Notes: a model not told the origin generated them from the sequence alone. Positions 1 to 10,904 are shown, counted from the stretch's first letter. The stretch: DNA of 64,000 nucleotides from Charina bottae (GCA_023362775.1 JALMGJ010000008.1:40994501-41058500); one strand, 5' to 3'. Translations and numbers: made by a program.

Positions 1-1487
1 TTTGCCCGCGTTGCTGCAGGCGCGCGGGAGGAGGTCTTCGCTGGAGGCGTTTTAGCAAATGGTGGGCAGCCACCTGGGAGCGGGCGTGTGTGCGTGTGCA
101 AAAGGGTTGAGGAGGTGTAGAGGTGTGCGTGCGCATGCAAAAGGGCTGAGAAGGGCTCCCCTCTCCCCGCCACGCTTGCAAGGTCGCTCCTGCGTTTCTC
201 TCTTTTCCCTTTTCCTAAAAATTCCTTCTCCGTTTCCCCTTCTGTCTCCTCTTCCTTCTCCCTCCTCCTCGCTGGCCGCGGCGGTGGCGGAGGGTGTGCG
301 GCCCGCACGCACACCTCTACACCTCCTCAACCCTTTTGCACACGCACACATGCCCGCTCCCCTTTTGCCCGCGTTGCTGCAGGCGTGCGGGAGGAAGTCT
401 TCGCTGGAGGCGTTTTAGCAAATGGTGGGCAGCCACCTGGGAGCGGGCGTGTGTGCGTGTGCAAAAGGGTTGAGGAGGTGTAGAGGTGTGCGTGCGCATG
501 CAAAAGGGCTGAGAAGGGCTCCCCTCTCCCCGCCACGCTTGCAAGGTCGCTCCTGCGTTTCTCTCTTTTCCCTTTTCCTAAAAATTCATTCTCCGTTTCC
601 CCTTCTGTCTCCTCTTCCTTCTCCCTCCTCCTCGCTGGCCGCGGCGGTGGCGGAGAGTGTGCAGCCCGCACGCACACCTCTACACCTCCTCAACCCTTTT
701 GCACACGCACACACGCCCGCTCCCCTTTTGCCCGCGTTGCTGCAGGCGCGCGGGAGGAGGTCTTCGCTGGAGGCGTTTTAGCAAATGGTGGGCAGCCACC
801 TGGGAGCGGGCGTGTGTGCGTGTGCAAAAGGGTTGGGGAGGTGTAGAGGTGTGCGTGCGCATGCAAAAGGGCTGAGAATGGCTCCCCTCTCCCCGCCACG
901 CTTGCAAGGTCTCGTTGCCCCTGCAGCCGCTCCTGCGTTTCTCTCTTCCCTTTTCCTAAAAATTCCTTCTCCGTTTCCCCTTCTGTCTCCTCTTCCTTCT
1001 CCCTCCTCCTCGCTGGCCGCGGCGGTGGCGGAGGGTGTGCGGCCCGGGGATCCTGCCGCAGATGGGAAACCCCGGGCCGCACACCCTCCGCCACCGCCGT
1101 GGCCAGCGAGGAGGAGGGAGAAGGAAGAGGAGACAGAAGGGGAAACGGAGAAGGAATTTTTAGGAAAAGGGAAAAGAGAGAAACGCAGGAGCGACCTTGC
1201 AAGCGTGGCGGGGAGAGGGGAGCCCTTCTCAGCCCTTTTGCATGCGCATGCACACCTCTACACCTCCTCAACCCTTTTGCACACGCACACACGCCCGCTC
1301 CCAGGTGGCTGCCCACCATTTGCTAAAACGCCTCCAGCGAAGACCTCCTCCCGCGCGCCTGCAGCAATGCGGGCAAAAGGGGAGCGGGCGTGTGTGCATC
1401 TGCAAAAGGGTTGAGGAGGTGTAGAGGTGTGCGTGCGCGTGCAAAAGGGCTGAGAAGGGCTCCCCTCTCCCCGCCACGCTTGCAAGG
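1..1487. repeat. GC-rich 363-bp tandem repeat array with an internal inversion
   Basis: The same block recurs at a spacing of exactly 363 bp (landmark GCCCGCGTTGCTGCAGG near 4, 367 and 730). Copies are nearly identical, and the array runs off the left edge of the window. Each unit is partly self-complementary: the stretch near 83-133 is the reverse complement of the stretch near 303-360. From about 1066 the unit continues in reverse complement to about 1385-1437, then forward sequence resumes to about 1487. The third unit carries an extra ~18 bp near 909. Long open frames run on both strands because the repeat is GC-rich and stop-poor. They are Arg/Pro/Ala-rich with no recognisable domain and are not called as genes. 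It may be satellite or macrosatellite DNA, or an amplified CpG-rich segment. Confidence 0.85.
1036..1085. repeat. Hairpin at the inversion centre of the 363-bp array
   Basis: A perfect inverted repeat of about 15 bp (GTGTGCGGCCCGGGG and its complement) surrounds a short spacer centred near 1061. It is the point where the array flips orientation, so it is the innermost part of a much longer palindrome with arms of about 300 bp. Confidence 0.75.
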
Positions 1488-1760
1488 TCTCGCCTACCGC
1501 TTCTCCCCGGGGCGTCTGCAAAGGGGCGCGCCACTCGCCCCGCGCCCGTCGCTGCAAAGGGCATCTCCCCCGCCGTTTACCCGGACGTTCAGGCGCCACA
1601 GCAAGAGCGGTGGGGGGGGGCTCTGCATCTGGAGGCCAGGCTGAACGCTCACCACCGGAGAGGAAGACGAAACGCGGCCCCACCCCAGTGACAGGCGCAC
1701 GCCCTCTTCCAATGGTTTCTCTCCTCCCTTTTGGGAAGCGGATCTCAGTCAGTAAGCCTT
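1488..1760. other. CpG-rich single-copy segment next to the array
   Basis: Base composition stays high in GC, with many CpG dinucleotides (GGGGCGCGCC near 1525) and a run of nine G near 1612, but the 363-bp unit is no longer seen. It could be the flank of a CpG island promoter. No exon, start site or splice signals can be defined by eye. Confidence 0.4.
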
Positions 1761-1820
1761 AAGCCTCAGTGCCTCCGCCGGGAAAAAAGAGCGGCAGGCA
1801 GAAATCTCTCTGTTTCTCTC

Positions 1821-1928
1821 AGAATGAACCAGGCTTGCGGCCGATGGAGCAACAGCAGAAGTTGATATTGCTCCTCCGCTTACCAGTGCCTGAATTTTGC
1901 TCCATTGGCCGCAAGCCTGGTTCATTCT
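1821..1928. repeat. 32-bp inverted repeat with 44-bp loop
   Basis: Positions 1821-1852 and 1897-1928 are reverse complements with one mismatch (core CAGGCTTGCGGCC). The right arm contains ATTGG, the complement of a CCAAT box. The loop at 1853-1896 is not repetitive. It may be part of a non-autonomous DNA transposon, because about 250 bp downstream (2140-2185) the sequence resembles a hAT terminal region. No target duplication was found. Confidence 0.7.
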
Positions 1929-1998
1929 GCGGCTTGGGGCCAAGAGATGCCTGGGGGCGACCACCTCCCCGGTGAGAGAATTCTGCCTGCCTGCCACG

Positions 1999-2046
1999 CG
2001 CTGATTGGTGGAGGCGTCCTTCCTTCTGAGCCTCCACCAATCAGCG
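1999..2046. repeat. Perfect 17-bp inverted repeat carrying paired CCAAT boxes
   Basis: CGCTGATTGGTGGAGGC at 1999-2015 is exactly reverse-complemented at 2030-2046, with a 14-bp loop. Each arm holds a CCAAT box in a good NF-Y-like context (ACCAATCAG), in opposite orientation. With the repeat at 1821-1928 this makes three CCAAT-type motifs within 150 bp of GC-rich DNA. Confidence 0.75.
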
Positions 2047-2279
2047 TCTGTTTCTTCCCCAGGGTTCGCTCTGCTTCCGGAGACCGGCTTTCCGGATGTC
2101 GGGCGGCAGACAGAGAGAGAGAGCCAGAGCCGAGGGGCCAAAGAGCCAGATCTGGCTCGCGAGCCGCCATTTCCGACCCTTGACCTAGTGGGACTGACAG
2201 GATCAGAAAAAATTAGAAATTATTTCACATTTGGATCTCCCTCTGTAAAGCTTCCACCCATTGATTCTTGCCTTACCCT

Positions 2280-2470
2280 CGGGTGCTCTGGAGAATAATT
2301 CCATACCCTCTTCCCTGTGACATCCCTCCAAGTTTTGGAAGATTGCTATCATGTCATAATTTCTAACTGAAGACTTTGAACCATCAATAATCTCCTCAAA
2401 TTGACTGCTCAATATTTTCTCAATATTTTCCATCTTTCTCAATATGTCCAGTCTTTTACATCATCTGAGC
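2280..2470 (-). mobile_element. Degraded CR1-like LINE fragment
   Basis: The segment around 2318-2362 resembles the reverse complement of the conserved CR1 3' region (a stretch reading like: secondary-lined 'gacatccctccaa', then 'gattgctatcatgtc'). It is old and has no reading frame. The assignment rests on remembered family appearance only. Confidence 0.35.
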
Positions 2471-3021
2471 CAATTCAGAACATTTTATACATGGAAACAT
2501 TTTTTTTCCAAAAGAAGACTTCTCTGAATGAAAACATGTTTTTAAGCATAGAAACAGACAAAAGTGACTGACTTAAAAAGTTCTGCCCAAATATTAGGTG
2601 TTCTAGGCAAGACAAAATTAAAATAAATGCATAATGCAGACGTAAGAAATCAGCCATTTCTCTCTCTCTTGCTCCTTTTCTAATTATTTTTCTTCTATTT
2701 TTTTCCTTGTATGATTTTTTTCCTCTTAATTATTGATATTATATTTCATAAAATACAGTTTTCCTTGCTCTGATCCATGGTTTGACCTCAGTCTCATCCA
2801 GATTGGTGCTCTCCACCCATTGAACTTCAACTCCTAGAATTCTTTTTAATTATGAACAGCTACTTTCTGGGGGTCGTAGTCCAACCCAACACATCAGCAG
2901 GAGAAAGAAGGATTACTTTTTCCAGTTGAAAATACAGGTGCAAAACCCTTATTCTAGGCTGAGAAACTATTCTGTCCAGTACTGCTTAATCACTTCCCAT
3001 ATGTAAGACATTCCACATTGC

Positions 3022-3058
<37 letters not shown>

Positions 3059-4299
3059 CCAAATAAAGCCTCTAAATATGGAAAAATTATTTTGTTATTA
3101 TGGCTAATAGAAGTTTCTGGATGCATTCTTCATGCATTCAATCATTTTGTTATTGTGGTTTAATCTAAGCTATTATGCATGTTTGTCTCAGACAACTGAT
3201 TTTCACTTACGTGCATTGCCCTTGAGCAAGCAAGCCAAAAAAGGCATGAATGAATGGAAATGCAGATGGGACGCACTCATTATCTTCTGAGTTTCTGCAC
3301 CCTGTAGAAGACAAGCTGCAGAATAAGACATATTTCTCATTTATTGGCTTCCTATCTTGTATTTCCAGTGTTAACAAAGAAGTATGGAATGTTTTGGTTC
3401 ACAAAGCTCTGAGAATTTCTGAACATCTGGAGGAGGGAAGAAAACCAAAAAATTAGGATCCTTGTGGTCCAAGCCCTGAGGACAAGCTCATGCTGATTGG
3501 CTCGTGCTGATTGAGAGGTAACCAAAAGAGCTGGAATAATATTGTATTTCTTGAATTAAACACAATATGGTTCAATTTTTTCCTATTTGCTTCCCCAAAA
3601 GACACTTCAGGGGTCACAGAACCTATTACAGACTTTATTGCATTTCCCAGTTTTCCTTTCTTTTTTTTTACTGTGTACAATTTTTAATATTTCCTCTTGG
3701 TAGAAAAGAAAGTGTAATTCTTTGGGGAATTAAAAGATTAGTAGCTGTATTCTGAAAACGTTAATCAATAAAGTCTAAAAGGTTAATCAATAAAATTCTA
3801 TTTTATACATCTTAGCACTGAAGATAATCAGTGATTGAAACACCTACAACTGACTTGTGGCTCCTGTTAGTACTAATGAGCAGGGTACCTTTTAGAAATG
3901 TCTTTGTTTTGTGAAAAGTTCTTCTATTTACAATACTTTTCCTAAATCTACACTTGGTAGGAATATGTAGAGAGGAGAAAGACACACACTCCATTTTAAA
4001 AATGATGTCAGGTGGACATCATTTTTCATTTAGTGAATATGCACTAAAGAAAGGCTATTTTTTATATCAAACATTAATTCCGAGTTTCAACTAAGCTAAA
4101 ATTAACATTTCTGACTGATCCTTTCTCTGGTTTTTCTGGAAACTTAGCCGTTTCCCCAGAATGTATACCACCCAAGTGTGTCAAAGAGTATCCTTTAGTA
4201 ATGCTAGTAGAACATTATAATTGCACCAAAAAGTGCCTCCCCAAAACAGAAAGATGTAGTTCTGTCTTTGAGGCAGAATACTTTTATCATGAATAGATG
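2471..4299. other. AT-rich stretch, little seen apart from a (CA)n tract
   Basis: No coding frame of interest. A possible DNA-transposon remnant lies near 2825-2900 (the phrase TTCAACTCCTAGAATTCT, as in hAT-type miniature elements). A (CA)n tract lies at 3024-3054. The rest appears to be unique intergenic or intronic sequence. Confidence 0.4.
3024..3054. repeat. (CA)n microsatellite
   Basis: About 15 CA units, the last one interrupted (CACAAACACC). Confidence 0.95.
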
Positions 4300-5403
4300 A
4301 GGGAGAACAAGCTGAAATTAAATTTAGAGAAGATGAAAGTGCTGACAGAAATGAGTCTCAGGGATGGAAATTCAGCTGCTTCAGACACAGTTGGACTGTC
4401 CCTGAAATATCAGATCCATAGTCTGTGATGATCTCAACAACAATGCCCTAATAAACACTTCTCAATGCAATTCAGTGAAATGCAGATAAAGCTTTATACA
4501 GGATACATGTTAATTGAAGCACTCCTAAAGACTTGAATGCCTATTCCCGCCAAACTATTCCCTCTTAACTTCCCCCCTTGCGCGCCAAATTACCAACCGA
4601 TGATCTCATGAGGCAAACGTTCCCATCTCCACTCTTCTGCAGGTGCGCGACCTTGACGAAGCCGGTTCCAGCCTCCACCACCAGACATAACACTCAACTG
4701 CCATTCCCCCTCCCAACAACTCTGAAAGCATCTATGATAGGCCTAATCCCACTGGCAGGATTCATAGACATGAACCCTGACATAGTCTTGAAATGCTCCT
4801 TGATCTTCAGCTGTATGAGATTCCCAGGTTCGGGCCATGGTGAGGAGCACTTTTCTCCAAGCACAGATTATTCTTGAGCCAACTGGATTTGGCTACTGTG
4901 GTGTGCTCTATATGAGGCTACCTATTAAGATACCTCGGAAAAGGGTCTGAAGATATAGCTAATGCAAAATGCAATGACTAAGTTGCTAACTGTTGCAAAG
5001 AACAGAGATTACACGATACCTCTACCAAAAGATCTATATAGGTTGCAACTGCCTGATTCTCTCACTATCAAAGCCTGTCCAGCCATTGAGAGTTGCAAAA
5101 GAGAGCCTTTTGAAGATGCTTGCGCTGTCAGGGGTCCATGTCCTTGATTCGAAGGAAACAGCTTTCTCCTGCATTGCTCTTAGATAATGGAAGGCAATCC
5201 CCCATGAGCTGCATTTTGGCCTACTCTCTATACTTTTAGAAAATCTGTAATGCATCTGCTGCTAGGCTAATAATTGTTGAGTAATTTTAGTCTTGATTTT
5301 AATGTATTTTTGAAAGTTTTCATATTCTGTATTTTTACTATTGCTATGCAACTTTAGTGCTTGTTTGAGTAGAAAGGCAGGATATAAATGGAATAAGTAA
5401 ATG
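4300..5403 (+). mobile_element. Degraded L2-type LINE, ORF2 C-terminus and 3' tail
   Basis: Near 4308-4340 a frame reads NKLKLNLEKMKVL, like the post-catalytic RT segment of L2 elements. Near 4962 a frame reads QNAMTKLLTVAKNRDY, matching the L2 pattern 'vQNaaarlv...r..H'. The copy ends with a short A/T tail (GGATATAAATGGAATAAGTAAATG near 5380-5403). Frames are broken throughout, so it is a fossil. A different non-LTR clade such as CR1 cannot be excluded. Confidence 0.55.
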
Positions 5404-6799
5404 TTTTGTTGCATCATGCATTTCTTTCCCTTGGGGGAAAAAGAGGAAAAAGAAACATCTCTGTTGGTTTTTCTCTTCTTTTCTCTGCTCATAATTCTCA
5501 AGCGACCTTTTGTACCAATAGTTCCATCACTGGAAGTAACAAAATAGATCTCCCCCGCCCCCCATTTCAGCTTGCAAAAATCAATGCGAGAGCATCCTTC
5601 ACCTCATTGCCTAGAATGTAAACAGTAACAAGGGAGTGAACAGTGACTTTTCAAGATATTTGAAGTGGCAGCAGCCACCCTCACAGCCTCTAGTTTGCTG
5701 GACAGAATGGAAGGCACTTGGTGTCTTGGGGTGACAGTTGCATAGCTCACACAGCATCATGCGAGACATGACTTACCTTTCCTCAGTTTGCCATGACTTT
5801 GCCGTCTAATAGTCAAGCCACAAGCATTGCACATCATGACTTCATCAGGTAAATGAAGCATGGCAGCTTATGAGGTGTTTCCCTTTGAGTCCCTCAAGTG
5901 GAAGTCCCTAAGTTCTTCTTCTTCACCCTTCTGCCCGCCTGGGAAGAACTGATTTGGTCTGCTGCCACCAACCACTTTCCCCCAGGTAAATCCTCTCTGC
6001 CTAGGTGGTGTGCTAACCTCCTAGCTTGCTTTCCTGCTTTTTTTTTTATAACTTAACTAAGTGGAAAGATATGTGTCCTAGTTAAAACACTTTCAGATTG
6101 TGAGTGTTGGTTTCAGTAAGAAATGAAGTCCTTATCATGAAGAACAATATAGAACAAAGCGAAACAAAACACAGTGAAATCACACAGATCAAATCATTTT
6201 CCACAAAGTGAAATACAACAACTCTAATCCACTTCTGGTTCCACTGTTCTCTAGATTTTTGTCCTGGATCCCCAGTTCCAATTTCCCAGGGACTGGGGTT
6301 TCTGCTTTCCTGGCTTTGAGAAAAGACACTCGGTCTCTTTGAGAGAAAGACAGTGTCAGCTGGATTGCTCCTTCTACTGCTTAAAATCCCATCTGAAAGG
6401 GAGGATCTTCCCACTCATGACTGGCTCTTCAGTGTTTGATTATCCCAGGCTCCAATCGTCTCTACCTAAATTCCCAGTTTAGATTTGATTGACAGCTCAG
6501 ATATAGGTTTTCCTTTAACTCTTTCCCATCTGTACTATGTAGGATGACATTTCTCTTCATTGACTCTGTCCTCTTACTCCAGTGGGCACAGCCCCATTTA
6601 CTCCTGCCTTCTGGATAGAACTAAGATGCTTGTTGGCTTCAGCTGGCCCTTGGGGTAGTCTGTTATGTCAATTCCTCACAATATTGGGGATTTATCCTGG
6701 CTTGGGATAAAGGAAGTGATAGTTCCTCCTGGGGGTGGTTAGCTTAGTAATAACCTCCTTTTAAGATCTTACCATCCTCTGGATTTTTTATATTTCTAT
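5404..6799. other. Unassigned AT-rich sequence
   Basis: No convincing gene, repeat junction or inverted repeat was seen. The short frames present show no family signature. Confidence 0.4.
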
Positions 6800-6925
6800 T
6801 TATTATGATATTGTATTTTAATGATTTATAGGTTTTTTAATTTTAATATTTTATCGTAAACCACCCAGAGTCTACTGCGGTAGAGATGGGCGGTGATAAA
6901 TTTGATTAATAAATAATAAATAAAA
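6800..6925 (+). mobile_element. L2/CR1-type LINE 3' end
   Basis: Typical squamate LINE tail: GTAAACCACCCAGAGTC, then GAGATGGGCGGTGATAAAT, ending in an (ATAA)-type repeat near 6903-6925. Only the 3' untranslated end is present. Confidence 0.7.
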
Positions 6926-7412
6926 ATATTGGGCTGATACTGAACCTCAGATTAAAATCATCAGCCTAACCAGAGATTAGCTAAGTAAACCACATGGGAG
7001 GAGGAACTAAATGCTGAATGTGGTGATCCCATAGGACTATGCAAATAGTAATAGCAGCCAAGGTAGTAGGGTTAGCAATGAGCTCTCAACTTAATTCAAA
7101 GGGTGTAGGTCTATGCATGCTTTTTGTTTTGGATCTGTGCCAATTTGGAGTGAATGGAGACTCCACCTCTTAGGGGTATGGATGCATGTGAAAAAGCCAC
7201 CCAACAAAAAGGCCTCTTCCAACTTATTAATTAATTAAGAGAAAAGAAAGAAAGAAAACAAACAGGTACAATAGAGATACACATTCCAGCCTAGTCTTTT
7301 CCTGACATTATATTGTCCTCTGATTTATTGGAAATCTTCCTCTGAAAGAGGCTTCCGTTTTTCTATCATCTTCTCAGAGTACTTTTGGATTTCTTTAAAA
7401 TACTTTCTTCAT
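6926..7412. other. Unassigned sequence
   Basis: AT-rich; nothing recognisable apart from a short (AAAG)n run near 7243. Confidence 0.4.
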
Positions 7413-7533
7413 CCTTCTTCTTCTTCTTCTTCTTCTTCTTCTTCTTCTTCTTCTTCTTCTTCTTCTTCTTCTTCTTCCTCCTCCTCCTCCTCCTCCTCCT
7501 CCTCCTCCTCCTCCTCCTCCTCCTCCTCCTCCT
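7413..7533. repeat. (CTT)n(CCT)n compound microsatellite
   Basis: About 21 CTT units pass without interruption into about 19 CCT units. One strand is entirely pyrimidine, so triplex-type structure is possible. Confidence 0.95.
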
Positions 7534-7891
7534 AAAGGATGATGGTTAGGTTATTATGGCTTTTGCTTGGAATTTATTCATGCAGCATCTTTGAAATAGG
7601 CCTAGGAGAGACCTTGCCTTGAAAGATCTTTCCTTAAAATTTAATGGAAACAGGCTCCGTGAAAAACAGAAAAACCTAACCTTTTCATACACACCTTGAA
7701 ACTATGTTAAATTATCCCTCAAAACTGAGAGTTGCTTCCCTGTTGAGAAACAAAATCAGAACAAATTTATTTTCCTTCAGAATGAAGAAAAATATTTGAA
7801 CAAAATGTACCTACCTACCTCGTCATCTTGGGATTCTACTATTTCACTGGAATCACACAATGTCTTCTATATGTGGGGTTCCCAGATCTGG

Positions 7892-7983
7892 GCTGCAAAT
7901 CTCTAAATGACCACTAGAAGGCAGCAAAGAAATTGTTTTCTCTATCCCTTTGCTGCCATCTACTGGTGGTCCAGATTTTGCAG
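7892..7983. mobile_element. Palindromic miniature element with two opposed CTCF-like motifs
   Basis: Imperfect inverted repeat: CTGCAAATCT and the region CCACTAGAAGGCAGCAAAG on the left pair with CTTTGCTGCCATCTACTGG and AGATTTTGCAG on the right. The left arm at 7911-7925 (+) and the right arm at 7952-7966 (-) each resemble the CTCF core CCASYAGRKGGCRS. The minus-strand motif fits at every position, and the plus-strand motif has one mismatch. It is probably a MITE. No target duplication was identified. Confidence 0.6.
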
Positions 7984-8754
7984 GCCAGACACAATAGCTC
8001 TAAGTTGGATTTAGAGTTCAGGTTGGAGGAATTTGAAGGGAGAAATGGCAAGGGAGAAGTTTTTTAAAGCCTGGTCTTCCATCCTGTTCCTTTCTGAAAA
8101 TCTTTCCTCTGTAGCCACCCTTACTTTATAGTATGCAGTTCTGGCCTTAGTTAACTCAGTGATAGGCCTAAGAGGAAAGCAAATTATTTTTTCTCCTTTC
8201 CTGTTGAAGAACATGGAGGGTGGCAGAAATTCATTAAGTAAAATAGATGTAATTGTTTCCAACCTAAAGATTGATTCTTAGGCTCCATGCCTGATTGCTG
8301 TATTTTGCTTAAATCTGAACACTGTTTTCCCCATCTCTTCTACTTTTTTTAAAAAATTAATCTTAATTTTAAAATGCCTTTATTCACTTTCATAGGTTAC
8401 TGATTCAGAATCTCCTTTTCCTATCATTGTTCGCCATCGGCAATCAGTTTGGATTTACTGCTAGGTGTAATCAGCAGAGGGCTCTCTTGCCCTCGCCAGC
8501 CATGTAGACCTTTCACAGTCTCCCAGTTTTGCTCTAAAATGTCCAGCTTCATTTCTCCTTGTTTTCAGATGAGCTGATACGCAGACTGTTTCAAGAGAAT
8601 GCCTATCAAGATGTTCATATTTTCCTCCTATTTATGGTTACCGTTTTGTCTTCTGTAAGCAGTAGGACTATTTTCAAAGTTGTTAATTGGAGCACAGAAG
8701 GGTTTTTCCCCTCTATTATGGCCTTCCTAACTCAGTGCTGCCAAATTCTAAAGT
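7984..8754. other. Unassigned sequence
   Basis: No gene or repeat recognised. The sequence appears to be unique AT-rich DNA. Confidence 0.4.
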
Positions 8755-8762
8755 ATATAAAT

Positions 8763-9020
8763 CAGCCTTTCTCAACCTTTTGACCATGGAGGAACCCTGA
8801 AATATTTTTCAGGCCTCGGGGAACCCCTGCACATTCAGGCCAGAAGTTATAAAATGATTGCATTCGTTTCATGTATCTATGCATTAACAGTGTTCTTAAA
8901 CTAAAAATAAAGAATGAAACTTACCTCCTTAATGTGAAGCTGCAATGAATTTGAAATAATTTTTTAAATAAATTGTGATCTCCTAGTGACCTTTCATGGA
9001 ACCCTGGTTGAGAAACCCTG
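8763..9020. mobile_element. Non-autonomous hAT transposon, 8-bp target duplication
   Basis: It begins CAGCCTTTCTCAACC and ends GGTTGAGAAACCCTG, the imperfect terminal inverted repeats of a hAT element. It is flanked by a perfect 8-bp duplication ATATAAAT (8755-8762 and 9021-9028). It has no coding capacity. A second member of the same family in opposite orientation lies at 62807-63116 (shared internal phrases 'aagaatgaaactta' and 'gtgatctcc' with complements). Confidence 0.9.
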
Positions 9021-9119
9021 ATATAAATTACACTAAGTGGGAATTCTGTACATAGTCAGCATTGTTTCTATCTTGTAAACTTCAGTACATTCAACATTGC
9101 AGTGAAGATCACCTATGAT

Positions 9120-9120
<1 letters not shown>

Positions 9121-9175
<55 letters not shown>

Positions 9176-9211
9176 ATATATATATGTATATATATGTGTG
9201 TGTGTGTGTGT
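9121..9211. repeat. (GT)n/(AT)n microsatellite
   Basis: GT repeat of about 20 units, then a TATG/TATA section, then GT again. Confidence 0.95.
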
Positions 9212-9335
9212 ATTAAAAAAAATCTGGATGAGTGTGAATGACTGGAATGCCAAAACAATAAAACTAAGATCTTCTTTGCACATCCTCAGAACTCTATGAA
9301 CAGAGTTGTAGAGTATAAATCAAAATAATAAATAT

Positions 9336-9336
<1 letters not shown>

Positions 9337-9369
<33 letters not shown>
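9337..9369. repeat. (GTT)n microsatellite
   Basis: About 11 GTT units, following directly on a short A/T-rich segment. Confidence 0.95.
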
Positions 9370-9439
9370 AACACAAGTTTATCCAGTGGTGATTTTGGAG
9401 ATAATACTGGGGGTTTTTTTATTTTGGAGACAATACTGT

Positions 9440-9586
9440 GATTTTTTTATTTATTTATTCATCTTAACCATATTAAATATATCTTGCTTTTATTGTATTA
9501 TAATCTTTTAAGCTTTATTGTAAACTGCCCAGAGTCCCTCTTTTGGGGGAGATGGGCGGTGACGAAATTTGATAAATAAATAAATC
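9440..9586 (+). mobile_element. L2/CR1-type LINE 3' end
   Basis: Conserved tail phrases TGTAAACTGCCCAGAGTC and GGGGGAGATGGGCGGTGA, followed by GATAAATAAATAAAT. It belongs to the same family as the tails at 6800-6925 and 40247-40730. Confidence 0.75.
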
Positions 9587-10044
9587 TAATCGACCACACA
9601 CTATAATTTTCATGTGGTCCCCTCCTCAAAATTGGAGAAAACCATACCATTGAGGTTGGAGGTTGAGGTTAGGATGATCTCCAGGGGTTACAAAAGGACT
9701 GGAGATTGCACACGTGTGAAATAGCCTTGCTTTAACTCGTGACATTTTGACAACATGATGGATTTCTATCAGCAGCCATATTTTTGTGGTTGCTGCTCCA
9801 GACTTTTCTGTCCCTACAGCCACTATCTCTGTCTGTGATATTGTTCTAAACAGGGGACATGCAGTAACAGCCACTGAGAAAAAGATGCATCATGGTGTGT
9901 GGTGTAAAAGACCTGGGTACATTTTGATAACATTTTTGCAAAAATATTTGAAGAGCTTGTTAAATCTCATGGTAATGAATAGCTGTTCTCTGAGTTCATT
10001 TGTGAGGGTTTTATACCTTAGTGAGCAAGTTAAAAATTACGATG
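9587..10044. other. Unassigned sequence
   Basis: Nothing recognised. A 99-codon open frame near 9786 shows no family signature and crosses into the neighbouring repeat, so it is not called. Confidence 0.4.
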
Positions 10045-10444
10045 TCTATGAAGGTTCTCAGTCATCCAGGTGGAATTGTCTGTAGCTTGAATCATGTCAA
10101 CTGGATTTCTATTTTCTCAGTGGAAACGTTTCGCTCCTTATCCAAGGAGCTTCTTCAGTCTGAGCAAAGTTAGTAAGGGAATCCTAAATATGTTTCTAGG
10201 TAGCTGTGTGAACTTACACCTGGGGCTAGGTCATGGTTATATTGAGATGTTATTTTAAGTCCTTTTATCATCTAAAGGAGGATCGTTAAGATCACCATGC
10301 TGGTGTTGAGCTTGTGAAATGGTCTTAATCTTCCTAGGCACAGAAGACAAAGCAGGGAGGAAGATGGGGGAAAGATTATGCCTGAGGCCCCCACCTCTAT
10401 TCAAGGAAGGATTTTCCAAGTTGGCATAAATGGTTTCCTTGACA
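10045..10444 (-). mobile_element. Penelope-like element family A, single arm
   Basis: This is one arm of the repeat seen as palindromes at 18895-19584 and 37981-38718. Read on the minus strand it carries the end of the PLE protein (frame NPSLNRGGGLRH... near 10378-10420), then a 3' non-coding part, a hammerhead-like motif and the terminal phrase GAGAACCTTCATAGACA. The inner end stops abruptly at about 10444 against a truncated Sauria SINE. There is no second arm and no target duplication, unlike the other family A copies. Confidence 0.7.
10116..10164 (-). ncRNA. Hammerhead ribozyme-like motif (PLE family A)
   Basis: On the minus strand: CTGAAGA (10158-10152), helix II GCTCCTT/AAGGAGC with loop GGAT, then GAAAC (10132-10128). 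CTCAG and CTGAG can close helix I. All invariant hammerhead core bases (CUGANGA...GAAA) are present. Helix III would be only about 2 bp, so cleavage as a monomer is doubtful. Confidence 0.55.
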
Positions 10445-10640
10445 AGGAATGTTACCTACCCACCGAAGTGGTACCTATTCATCTACTTGCATTTGCATGC
10501 TTTCGAATTGCTAGGTTGGCAAGAGCTGGGGCTAGTGCGGGAGCTCACTCCGTCACGCAAGACTAGGGATTCGAACCTCCGAACTTGCGATCTTCCGATC
10601 GAAAAACCTGGCGTCTTACCCACTGAGCCACCACACCACC
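10445..10640 (-). mobile_element. Sauria-type SINE, 3'-truncated
   Basis: It is the reverse complement of the Sauria SINE head and body: A box TGGCTCAGTGGGTAAGA, B box GGTTCGAATCC, and body phrase GCAAATGCAAGTAGATGAAT. The Bov-B-like 3' tail is missing because the copy ends at the GGTAACATTCC region, exactly where the PLE arm begins. The two repeats were joined by one event: the PLE inserted here, or a rearrangement. Confidence 0.85.
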
Positions 10641-10904
10641 ATATAAGTTTTTTTCCGAGTTGCAAAGTGTGTCACAATATTCTGAAAATTAGAGATTTGG
10701 ATATAGAACATGTTCAGTTATGTTCAGATAGCATGAACTGGATCACCATGCACATCATCCCTAGAAAGCATGCATTCATTCTTCATATTTAATGCCAGCT
10801 AGCATGCTTTATTTGGGGATTCCAACCCTTGCTTCTTCGGTAAGCTTTGCCTAGATTTCCTTCTGTTTTCAAGGTAAGGTTTTAACAGAAGAAGGCAATG
10901 TTAA

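Noticed and set aside
59..1414. Open frames of 119-209 codons on both strands in the 363-bp array
   Set aside because: They repeat with the array, mirror each other on opposite strands, are Arg/Pro/Ala-rich and contain no domain. Stop-poor GC-rich repeat explains them.
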